Assembly: GCF_024763615.1 (NCBI RefSeq)
Contig: NC_077223.1
Location: forward strand, 69,688,627 to 69,752,626
Length of the DNA stretch: 64,000 bases
Direction: 5' to 3'
From: Phlebotomus papatasi
Taxonomy: Eukaryota > Arthropoda > Insecta > Diptera > Psychodidae
Position 1 is the stretch's first letter. The number at the start of each line of letters is the position of its first letter. Under the pieces are notes generated by a model. It made no database searches and was not told the origin of the DNA. It was given only the letters and a program-made list of their open reading frames with translations. Position numbers and translations under genes: made by a program. Positions 35,237-45,800 of the stretch are shown piece after piece.

Positions 35237-35982
35237 AGAATGATTTCACAAATTAACCCCCAATGGCAGGCAAACTTCCATAATTGTATGTGCATAATCC
35301 CGAAGTACATAATGCCGGGACCCGGGACTGAGTGTATTTCTTGCTTTTTCACCACTTCCTCCGTAGAAAGCACTAAACCCCCACATTCAGGAAATGACCA
35401 AGGATTCCCACTCAGGAATTTCACTGAAAAAACTAGGAAAATCTCGCGGGAAAACATGAAAAAATGGGAAAATGCGAGAGCCCCGAAAAAGCTTCCCAAC
35501 TTCCCTATTCCCACGCAGCGGAACTAAAGTGAAGAAATGAAGATGGCGCATCGGAAGGGGAAGAGCACTTAGGATCGTGCTTCCTCGATCTCGAAACCAT
35601 TCAAATCCGCTTTGGTGTGGCCGCTTTGGAAATTGAATAACAAAATAAATTTTTATTTTTACACAGTATTAATTTTATTTCACACTGTGATTCACATTCA
35701 CAAGTCAATTGGCCGCATATTTTCGTGGAACACACGCCAGAAGATTGGAGAAACCCATAAAATAAAATAATAAAAAATGACAATTTTTAGGTTTTTTTTA
35801 ACGACATTCCACCCTCGAAAAAAAAGAGTCTGCAAGGGAAGAGACTGGAAATGTCTACCGAAATTTCCTAATTACAAGAACAAAGTGAAAATTAATAAAA
35901 TTTATGATAAATGAGAAATTGAAAAGAAAAATGAATACGTTTTGACAATTTTTTTCTTGATCAGTTTTTTTTTCTTACATTA

Positions 35983-37049
35983 GGGTAAGGGCTCATAATT
36001 TAGGACAGTCTGCTTATAAGCATCGATGTTCCAAGTTTGAAGTGCGATATTTTCAATACTAATTGACTTTTTTTGTTACTCTCTTTTCAGAAGGATTGTT
36101 TAGAAACTTAGCAAGCTATTTATCGTCTTATTTTTTCTAAAATTAGTTTTAATACGTTTAAAAATGAATTGATATGTAGAGGTGAATTTGACTCTTATTT
36201 TGGACAACTTGGTTATTAATTTTTACAACTTGTCTGTAAATTTGGACACATAATCCGCCTCAACAGGATGCCCATTGTTCTTCATTTTATGAACCAATCT
36301 TACCAAGTCCTCTTCCTGTTCATGTAAGGGAAACGTAGAATGTCACAAGAAGCCCGGAAACTTTCCATATCATTCGTTAAAGTGAGTTGACTTCGGTACT
36401 TCAAGTACGTGCGGATTCGCGCATTCCCTGGCCTTTCCGGGAGCCTTTCAAGGCTTTTCTCACTACATCTCTAGAGATGATGGTCCTTGGTTTCTTCAGG
36501 CATTTGTCCATCCTAGTCATCACAAAAGCTAAAACTTCACGAAATTTCGAAAGAAAAACATCTGTTCAAAATAAGGAGTATCACCTCACTGGTGAATGTC
36601 TTAGAAAATTTCCCATTTTTCACACGAAAAATCTAACTCACAAGGCAAATCTTACTTCAGGTCAAATTTACAAATCACCACTAACGTGAATCAACACAAT
36701 ATTCAATGAATATTCAATAATATCACTCAAAAAAAGAGAAGAAACATTGTTAGTACTTCACCACAGCTAAATTTAATAAGACTGAAGTAAACACGAAGTT
36801 CTGTCATATTTCTCGTAAGCAATTGCTCTCACTGAATTTTCAACAAAGCAATTTCAACTCAAATCATATTCGAAATTTAACGTATTTAGTGTCAAAATCT
36901 TCCAAAAAGAACAAATATTTAGATAGAATTCATTATTCATCAAATATTGGAATAAAAATCCATCATTTTAATCAATTTATTTTTAGTGTCCAATGTTATC
37001 CTCAAAGTGTCCAAAATAAGAAACTGGACAAAATTATGAGCCTTTCCCC
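35983..37049 (-). mobile_element. Pogo-type DNA transposon remnant, copy 1
   Basis: 1067 bp with ends GGGTAAGGGCTCATAATT and AAATTATGAGCCTTTCCCC, TA on both sides. On the minus strand, between about 36480 and 36255, frames interrupted by frameshifts read RDVVRKALKGSRKGQGMRES and HEQEEDLVRLVHKMKNNG, which resemble the helix-turn-helix and linker of pogo/Tigger-like transposases. The catalytic part is absent. A second copy lies inverted at 48749-49941. Confidence 0.7.
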
Positions 37050-37201
37050 TATATAACTGCTCTTTACGTTCGAGCAGTAAAATTTCACGATAAAATTTAC
37101 CAAAAGCTCTTTTCATGGTGTTCTACGGCAGACTTGAATAAAAAAAAACTCAATTAAAACATTTTTCTGAAATCAAAGACATTTGACAAAAACTAGATAA
37201 C

Positions 37202-37207
37202 TTTATT
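37202..37207 (-). terminator. Poly(A) signal of TMEM177
   Basis: AATAAA on the minus strand 59 nt after the stop codon. Confidence 0.6.
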
Positions 37208-37265
37208 AACTATAATTCAAAATAATATTGAAATGCAAGACGCTAAAAATGTTTCTCTTCTAGGA

Positions 37266-38261
37266 TTAATTTTCCTTTTCTTCCTTGTCTCGGTATTCCT
37301 TAAGTTTGTCCTGAAGGAGAGCTTTCCGGGCAGTGTAGGGGAAAGTCTTGGTGCGAATGAGGTAGCAAATATCTCCTTCGGTTGAATACGTGTTCGTCTT
37401 TGTAAGCCCTCTCAGAGCTTTGTTCTTCCCCATTATCTTCTCGTAGAATCTCACTCCGGAATCCGCAACTTCTGGTCCTAGGTCCCCCAGGGTATCATCT
37501 GCCAGTCCCTCGTAGTACACATGAGTGGCATCTTTCAAAAGAGCCCACAGACCAAAGCCGAAGAGCCCAAGGATGGCATAGAGAATCCCACGAAGCAAAA
37601 ACGGTCGCGAAAGGAGCTGCATTCGCTGATTGAGAAAATGACCCAGAGTGTACGTTCCAATGATTGATCCCGAAGCATACAGACCATTTAGCATTCTCTG
37701 GTGACTGTGTGTCATGAGAATCGAATGGGCAATTCCATAGATTTGTTCATCTTCAGTCAGGACAATTGAATTGGCCAGGAGTTCACCTTCCTGAGAACCC
37801 CATTTAATTGATTCTGTCTTAAGTTTGATACTCGGACGCTCAATTTCTGCTTCGTTTGAGTAAAAATAGTTAATCGGGATCCCCACAACAGCTCCAAAGT
37901 GCGATTTTGTCGTTCCTGCATGGAAGAGATCAAGGCCAAAGGTACAGAATGGCTTTATCAATTTCAATTCCTTCTCCTTCATCTTCGTCAGACTGCATGC
38001 TGTATCAAATCGTCTCATTATCTTATCCGGAAGTTGGGGTTCAAACCCCTCCCTGGGCGACAGACAAGAAACTGTGTAAATAGAATCCTCCTGGAGTAAT
38101 CGGAATCATCATTCTTACCGGTAGCACGTCATGAACTCCTTGTACTTGCTCAGGAACAGGGTATGTGGCAGATAGTAGCCGGCAAAGGCAAGTATTGAAG
38201 CCGTGGCTGCTCCACGGTAAGCCCAAGCACTTCTATTTTGGAAATAATTCCGTTTGAACAT
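37266..38261 (-). CDS. TMEM177: Transmembrane protein 177
   Basis: Two exons on the minus strand, 38119-38261 and 37266-38052, with a 66-nt GT-AG intron; 309 residues, close to the 311 of human TMEM177. The splice uses the second of two nearby acceptors: the first would run into a stop after ten codons, the second gives EGFEPQLPDKIMRRFD. Two hydrophobic segments are visible, about residues 17-37 (ATASILAFAGYYLPHTLFL) and 200-221 (LRGILYAILGLFGFGLWALL). TMEM177 is a mitochondrial inner-membrane protein that associates with COX20 and the newly made COX2 subunit during cytochrome c oxidase assembly (known for human). The start codons of this gene and DNAJC11 are 587 bp apart and divergent. Confidence 0.88.
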
Positions 38262-38848
38262 ATTCCCAAATTTATTACTAGCCCCAAGACGTCCAAGAAT
38301 ATTCCCAAAACACCAATTTTTCTAACCTATATAACCTCAATATTAACCGGTGATTTTATTTCTTTTTTATTTAAATAAATAATACGGCATTGAAGGAACA
38401 ATTTAGCAATTAAGATTTTCCTCAAATATCCTTGTTAAAAGCAAGAAAATCACCTGGAAAAAAGCATTTTTCCTAGAATGTTTTCAATTGTAGTACCAAA
38501 TTTCTCTACTTGGAGTGCTACTGTGTTTCCCTGCAAAAAATCACCCAATTTTTTTTACACAAAAAAATTGGACAAAGCACCGACAAAATAAAATAATTTT
38601 GGAAAAACCTACATAAACACGAATGAAATTTCTCAATTTATTAAAATTTTATGTGAAATAATTTTTTTTAGTCAGTGAAAATCGCATTTCCACCCAAAAT
38701 ATTAGTTTGGTTTGCGCCTTCGTGGGTGTTCTGGCGCTGCTGTCGGTGAGTGGAAAAATATTGTCAGATGGTGTGAAAAAGTGAGGTTAGGTGCGTGTCG
38801 ATTTCGCAAGTTTCCTCAAAATTTCCCGGATATTTTGCATTTTCTGTG
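38262..38848. promoter_or_regulatory. Probable shared promoter of TMEM177 and DNAJC11
   Basis: The only non-coding sequence between two divergent housekeeping-type genes; free of recognised repeats. No TATA box is placed well for either gene. The segment 38700-38800 is the most GC-rich part. Confidence 0.55.
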
Positions 38849-41800
38849 ATGGACGATGACTACGAAGATGAGACAGGATCCACAATTGAGGAAGACTACT
38901 ATACCTTTCTCAATGTACCGCGGAATGTGCGTGAAAGTGTTATGTAATGCTCCAGGAAGGTACATATTGACCCTATCAACTTACTTTCAGGCCACGACTG
39001 AGCAGATAAACACAGCCTACCGGCATCTCAGCCGGATTTACCATCCAGACAAGCATGTGGCAGATGTACGGAAAAAGATCGAAGCAGAGGCACTGTTCAA
39101 TCGCCTCAAAACAGCTTATGAAGTGCTGTCAGATCCCCACAAAAGAGCCATTTACGATTCCCTGGGAGTCAAGGGGCTCGAGACAGATGGCTGGGAGGTG
39201 ACTTTGCGACAGAAGACACCGGCCGAAATCCGCGAGGAGTACGAGAGACTGGCTAAGGAGCGTGAGGAGAGAGCTTTGCAGCAGAAGACAAATCCCCGGG
39301 GGAATGTGACAGTAATGATCAATGCTACAGAAATTCTCTGTCCCTATTACGATGAATTTGAGTAAGTAGCATCAAAAGTCAATCTCCTCTATACCACTAA
39401 GCCCCATCTCCCTCCATTCCCAGCGAAAAGATCCTTCCAACGGTCGAAGTGTCTGGGATCAGCATGAGTCAGTCAATTGATGCTCCTATCACAGTTCGGG
39501 ACACTGTGACACTGTCCGGGAGTCTGTCTTCTCAGAAAGGCATCGGAAATGGTGCCTTCTCAGTCTCTGGACGACGATTGTTGAATAAAGGCTGGGTAGC
39601 TGTGGACCTAACGGCCGGAAATGGTCCTTCACTGGGCGTCAAGGGTTCCAGAACCCTCAGTCAGAAAGTCTTTGCAAATTTTGGGGCTGGCCTCAATCTT
39701 CGTTCAAATGGAATTGTTCCAACATTCATGTCCTGTAAGTAATGCCACTGATCCCTTCCAAATCTCTCGCAAGATCTCTCCAGCTGACTTCTTCTTCCCT
39801 CCCAAAAAAAAAACACAGCCCTGGCATGCCAACTGGGAAAACACACTGTCGGCTACTTGACTTACAATCTAGCCGGTTCAGCCCGTTCCATGTCCACCAC
39901 CGTGGAGCAGAATACAGATCGACATCACTTCCAAGTGACACTGCTCCTGGGCATTCCGCACTGCTACATCTCAGCTGCCTACACGAGGAAGCTTCTGGAG
40001 CAGGAACTGAAACTCCGGGTGGCCACGAAAGTGGGCACTTTTGGGGTTTTGGCAGAGTACGGAGCTGAGAAGAAGATCTCCAAGTACAGCTCAGTTGTGG
40101 CCACAGTCTCAGTCGGTGTTCCCACTGGAGTCACTTTGAAACTCAAGTAAGTTCATCAATTGCTTTTTCCATGATTTTTACTTCATTTCACCTCTTTCGC
40201 AAAATATTATCGTGTCATTTGATTAGGCTCAAACTTTGTCAATTTGGATTTAAGAGATTTCTTTAAGAATACACCCAACCAGACTTTAAGAAAACTTAAT
40301 CATTTTTAACTTATTCGAACTTATTTGTTTTTTTTAGCACTTGACTGTTATCAAATGCTTCTGCATTATCGACTTTTGTGTTGGTTCCTGTCACGACTAT
40401 TTGGTGGTTTTAGAACACGATAACGACTGGCGAAAACAGTCAAGACAGGAACCAGCACAAAGTCGATAATGTAGAAGCATTTGAGAACAGTAAGTGGTTA
40501 TTAACCTGTTTAGAATTAATCTTTATTGAGCCTGATCACAAGTAGATTTTGATTCTCCAATTGTGTCCTGGATAAAAGGTAAATGGAACTCTATTTGCAC
40601 AAAAAGTCGTTGAAGTTCGAAGAATTCAAATTCAATTTCGAATTTTCATACTAAATTTTCGAACAAGATGGGGAAAATTTATGAAAAATATCACACTAAA
40701 AAGCTGGCAAAAGAGTTACTCCTTACGACTTAAGCCGAGAGACGACTTAGTGGAAAATGATGGAAATGTAGTTTGACCATTATTTCTAATGTATACGCTA
40801 ATGTCCTGGAGGAGAATTCTGTAACGCTCTGACAATGCCATATGACAATATGGGTTTGAATCTCAGGAGAGCTTTTTCGAAAATGCGATTCTGTAGCCGT
40901 GACATTGGCATTTCAGCTCACGTGGCATTGTCAGAAGTCACATTTGAGATTTCTGGCAATTAAAATGACAATGAATTTTGTTAACTCTTTCGTCTCCTTT
41001 GGGACTCTGGGTACCCATGGAAAAAAGAATTTTTTTTGGACTATTTAGAATCGATAAGAATCCGATTCTTGTAGATGATTACAAACTATAAGGATGTCCA
41101 AATCTAGGATATTTTTTGCAGGATCCTAATTAACTCCTGAGCTTAGATATTTTTGGTCAAAAATCGTGAATTTTCGATTTTCTGCTGCCATGCACATATT
41201 GTGACTTTTTTGATATTTCTAGACCAGAATAAGGAAAAACCTCTCGGTGCCAATAAGTATGATAACTAACAATTACAGATTACATAAATTCGAAAAATAT
41301 TTTTTTCTTAAATTTTCAAAAAAAACTTGTTCAAATTTTATGGGTACTCTCATCCGCAAAAATCTAGAGGTCAAAAGTAAGGTTATCCCGCCAATGCCCG
41401 CCATTTGCTTTTTGACACCAACCTTGTAAGAAAATTCCTACAAAAGTATCATATTTGACCACTAAGACTTACAAAAAGTGAGTTTTACTGAAATTCGTTC
41501 GCTGGATATGTTGTGGTCCGGAAAGAGTTAAACAAATCAATCAAGACAGATTGTATTTGCATAATATCACTAAGTAAAGGCATTTCCGCCCGACGGCGAG
41601 GGGCGAGTAATAATAATAATAATAATAATGCTGGCACAACATTCCATGAAGGAACTAGGCCTTCCCACAAGGGGATTTCTAGACACGCATTATTATTTTT
41701 TCTTATACGGGATGAGGTTGTCAGTCCCATGCCCCGTGGAATCAAGTGCAGTGAAACTCACTGGATGCAATCCGAACACCTTTAACGCCAGAAAAATTCC

Positions 41801-42724
41801 TGGTGACCTAAAGGGGATTCGAACCCGGAACACTTGCATCATAGAGCGAGTGCTCTACCACTTGACCCAGTGAGTGCCCCGAGGGGCGAGTGGTGGGGAG
41901 AAATGAAGGATATGTTAAAGATCCTTCTTTGGTTGACTTATGGGGGGGGGGGGGTCCCCCGAAGTTCCCAAGTCGCTATCTTGTACCATTTGGCCTTTAG
42001 ATCTGGCGATAGCGGGAAGGACAGACGAACAGACGGACAAGATCTTTCAATTAAGGATCGGATCTTTTATTCTCAAGATTTAATTGCAATTCCAAACAGA
42101 TTCATTCGCTCAACGCAAACCTTCATATTCCCAATTCACCTGAGCGAGGAGATCATCCCAGCGGCTGTTTTCTATGCCACTGTGACGCCCCTTTGTGTTT
42201 TCTTCGTGGTGAAGAAATTGGTGATTGAACCAATGAATGACGAAAAGCGCCAGAGAAAGATCGATAAGACCAAAGAAGTGAATCGGGAACGAATGGCAGC
42301 CAAGAAGAAGGAAGCTGAGTCCTCAATTGACCTCATGTCTGCCACATTTGCGCGAATTCGGGAAGATGAGACCAAAAATCATGGTCTTATCATCGAATTG
42401 GCCACGTATGGGCGATCAGAGGCTGAGGATGAGGAGCGCTTCGATGTGTCTGTGCCATTGCAGTGCCTTGTACGCAACAGTCAGCTGAATCTGCATGCAA
42501 CGCCCAAGAGTGAACTACCCGGTTTCTATGATCCATGCGTTGGTGAGGACAAGACCCTTCGTGTAAGGTTCACATATCGCGACCAAAGTCACAGCATCGA
42601 AATCATAGACAAGGAATCCCTTCAACTGCCAGGTAAGTTTCCCGGACAAATTCCGACGAAGATTGCAATAGGACATTGACTTACCGTTTTTTTTGTGTGT
42701 GCAGGATCTCTGGCAGCAAAGTAA
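38849..42724 (+). CDS. DNAJC11: DnaJ homolog subfamily C member 11
   Basis: Six exons: 38849-38926, 38991-39361, 39424-39734, 39819-40146, 42100-42632, 42705-42724; all introns GT-AG; 546 residues (human 559). The start ATG 38849 gives MDDDYEDETGSTIEEDYYTF. The J-domain spans about residues 15-85 with the HPD triad at 44-46 (YHPDKH), which stimulates Hsp70 ATPase. It is followed by TPAEIREEYERL and TNPRGNVTV, then a beta-rich middle region and the C-terminal DUF3395 domain (PLQCLVRNSQL, GFYDPCVGEDKTLRV). DNAJC11 is a mitochondrial protein linked to the MICOS/SAM complexes and cristae shape. The last coding exon is only 20 nt and adds the residues SLAAK. Intron 4 is 1.95 kb and holds a SINE and several MITEs; the others are 61-84 nt. 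Confidence 0.96.
40338..40496. repeat. Inverted repeat in DNAJC11 intron 4
   Basis: Arms of about 65 bp (left CACTTGACTGTTATCAAATG, right an inverted partner ending CAGTAAGTG) with a loop near 20 bp. A decayed relative lies at 50377-50520. Probably a foldback MITE. Confidence 0.7.
40981..41531. mobile_element. MITE with TTAA ends, CTCTTTCG type
   Basis: TTAA, CTCTTTCGTCTCCTTTGG at the left; GGTCCGGAAAGAG, TTAA at the right. A related 249-bp copy is at 55294-55542. TTAA fits the piggyBac superfamily. In DNAJC11 intron 4. Confidence 0.6.
41609..41879 (-). mobile_element. tRNA-derived SINE, copy 2, full length
   Basis: Reverse orientation in DNAJC11 intron 4. The tRNA-like head (A-box GTGGTAGAGCACTCG, B-box GGTTCGAATCC) is at the right, the ATT-repeat tail at the left. 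An exact 12-bp duplication CGAGGGGCGAGT flanks it (41597-41608, 41880-41891). The insertion splits an older dispersed repeat related to 29390-29600. Confidence 0.88.
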
Positions 42725-42847
42725 AAAAGTGTCTACGCTTTTCCTCTCGGCCAATTGTGAATAGAATCACAATAGTTGAAAAATCCAATTTGGGGCTTTT
42801 TTTTAGAGTACAATATAATAATGTTGACAAGTCAAAATGCTTTGTTC

Positions 42848-42853
42848 TTTATT
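42848..42853 (-). terminator. Possible Gcn5 poly(A) signal overlapping its stop codon
   Basis: On the minus strand the last Lys codon and the stop read AAATAAAG, so AATAAA overlaps TAA. No other AATAAA occurs on that strand before the DNAJC11 coding end. Confidence 0.4.
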
Positions 42854-45800
42854 TGTCCCATAAGCCGATTTCTTTCATTTTTGTCTGGAAATAGCGTTCC
42901 AGAGCGTTGGCGCATCTGCAAGGACAAAAGAAAAGGATTTGCTTCAGTACTATCATAACTGGCGCGGCAAAAGTGAATAAAACATCAAGAGAAACTAAGT
43001 AAGTTCCTATATGTAAAAAAAATCCTATTTAAAATATTTTGCTTAATGTTTGTAAAGTCCCACTAGGGACTTACGAAATGTTTGTAAACCGTCTAATGCA
43101 CTAAAAAAGTTTGCAAGAGTTTGTAAGTTTTCACAAATGATGAGCATTTTTTGTTTAGTTACAAGTAAACATTTGTTCGTAAAGTTTTTCCAGACAAATA
43201 TGTCGACAAAAAATCATAATTTATCGCATAAGAAATGTTTATATGCATATCACTTTAATTTAAATTTAAATTTTTCACAGCGGGCACAGCTCAAAAATAA
43301 AATTGTTGAAATTGAGCAAAAGTCCTGCATAGCTCAAATAAAATTGAATCTGGGTGGAATGATAACTTTTCGACACTATCGAATCGATAGTATCGATAAA
43401 TCTATATCTGTTAGATTAAGTGAATGTCGACTTATTACAGATTGTTGTGCCATTCATTGCGACATTCTTAAAAGAATGAGACTGATGATAAACATCTATA
43501 TTAGTTACAAGAAGTGCAGCTATCGTTTAAAGTTTTCAGAATCGACAGTCGATAGTATCGAAAATAAGTGATCATGTCACCCCAGGTGTCTTAATCTCAA
43601 CCGTTTTATGTTTAACAAATGTGCGTGTTTTCAGCATAATATTATTAGTTTTATGCTTGAGCTGTGCAAATTGTCAATACGATCTTGAGCGTTTTATACT
43701 TAGTCTGTGCGTGTTATCAGCACAAATTTAACAATTTTATAATTTATGTACTGGTTTTTAGCACAACCTTATACATTTAGTAAATTAAACTGTGCGTATC
43801 TTCGGCACAATGTAAACCGTTTTATGCTTGAGCTGTGCAGATTTTATGCACAATCTGAACCATATTATACTTCAGCTGTGCGTATTTTCAGCACAATTTT
43901 AATTTAATATTTCGAAGTATTTTTTATTTCCACTCGAACTCTTGAAAGAATATAAGGACAAAATGCAGAGAGACGCCAAAGCCCTGCAAAAAAAAACCTT
44001 AGAGCCCCCAAAAAGCCTGTGAAGGTATTTAAATAGTCCCTTTTTATTTCAATACGAAATCTTGCAAAAATATAAGAGCAAAGTGCTTTTTGAGAACCAG
44101 AGGGGTGCCTCAGAAAGTCTTAGGGAATTAAGTTTTTTTTCAACGCGAAATTTTGATAGATTAAAAGACATGATGTATTTCAAGAATTAGAGGGGCGCCC
44201 CATTGTCTCTGAGTCTTTTTTATTACAATATTTTTCAAATTATATCTAAAGAATTTTCACTAAACAGTAACATTCTAGAAGAGTCAAGGAGCAAATTTAT
44301 GTAATTCTCTCCAGAAAAAAAAATGAACTTAATGTGCTGAATCTTCTGTCAAAGTTAAAGAGTCTGGAAATGGTTTTAAATTAAGACATTTACCCTCCAT
44401 ACTCATATATTTATGGTAAATTTCATGAAAACCCCTTAATAATGCAAAAACATATGAGAACTAAGACAAACCATGGCAAATTTGAGCATATTTGCAGCAT
44501 TTGATAATCATGAGCAAACTTGAAAAATGTCAACAAACTTTTTTCAAATGTAACCGCTGCTCGAATTCAAAAGTAGCCCGATCTTAAAAGAGCCGAATTA
44601 GCGAGTCTACTGTAAGTGGCTAAAAATGTTTTTAGATGCTCTCAGATTCTTCTTCTATTTTATGTAAGGCTGTCGGACTCACTCGAGTCCATGTACTTCA
44701 CTCGATTTCACTATTTTTTTTTAAATTTATTTATTACTCTTATTTTATATCACTTATTATTGTTATACGATCACAGTTTTTGAATTATTATATGCTCTTT
44801 ATTTCTTTGATATATTTGTAAATCTCTTTATATGTTTCTTCGTTTGCTATTTTAAGAATATTTTTTATGCTTACTTTTTCATTAATAATGCATTTATAGT
44901 TTTCTCTTATCTCATTAAATTTTCTGCATTGGATCACTATGTGATTTATATCTTCCACGGTTTCGCACTTATCGCATAATTCTGTGTCTTCTTTTTTTAC
45001 TAGTTTCAGAAACTTCTTATCACAGAAATGTCCACTTCTAGTCCTTTGGATTATTTTTATTTGATTACATCTTAAATTTATATTTTTGAACCATATTTTT
45101 TTTCTAATATTCCCTGTCTGATTTCATGGTTGAATTTTCCTTTAGTTTCACAATTTTTTTCCACATGAATTCTTGTTCTATCCATCTCTTTTCTATTTAA
45201 GCTACATTCGATACATATCCCATCCTTCGTTGCTTCCTTAGCTGCTTTGTCAGCTCTCTCATTTCCTTTAATATTTCGTCGTTTGCGGCTACCTCTGTTG
45301 TATCTGCATTTGTTTTGTATCTGCATTTGGTGCAAGCTACAATACAGATGTCCTTTCTTGCGTGAAATGTTGACACAAAAGAAATGCAGATACGACAGAA
45401 GTAGACGCAACCGGCGATTTATGGATGGATCCATCCGTGAATATTCGCTCTTGTTCTTTATCTTGGTTTATAGTTTCATATGCGTAAGCTCTCAATTCTT
45501 CTCTGCTAGTTTATTGTATAGTCCCAACTTGTTGCATTCAATCAGGGCATTAACCAAATTAATATTCTATATTCTATTCTATTCTAGTGTCCTTTTTATT
45601 GCTCACTTTGTTAACTAACTCTTCTTTATTAGATTGTCTGGCATTCTTTCACTCTTTCTGTCCCTTGTGTTGTGAACAGAACGCCATCTGACGGAAATTT
45701 TATGAATTAATATTTTTTGGCATTGTAATTTAGGCCATTCCGGCATTCTGTCTTTTCATTTTGTGACTTTAATGGCGAGACACGCGTGACGACGACGACT

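Larger units (their letters stand above)
31985..35965 (-). repeat. Inverted duplication, minus-strand copy, with inserted repeats
   Basis: Read on the minus strand, 35965 to 35340 and 32870 to 31985 match the + strand 57085-58615. Between them a block of about 2.5 kb (32870-35340) is absent from the other copy; it holds the family A repeat and a hairpin element. Matching parts include two leader-like exons with intact splice sites. The copies look more than 80% identical by eye. Confidence 0.8.

Noticed and set aside
36387..36689. 100-codon open frame on the + strand
   Set aside because: Lies inside a decayed pogo-type element whose real coding remains are on the other strand.
37266..38018. 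TMEM177 starting at the internal Met at position 38018
   Set aside because: This would lose the first membrane segment; an upstream exon with clean splice sites restores a full-length 309-residue protein.
41834..42099. Open frame extending upstream of DNAJC11 exon 5
   Set aside because: It runs through the acceptor at 42099 into repeat and SINE sequence; the human comparison (KLK then FIRSTQTF) places the exon start at 42100.
43137..43571. 144-codon open frame in the Gcn5 last intron
   Set aside because: Low-complexity AT-rich reading without homology, signal peptide or splice support.
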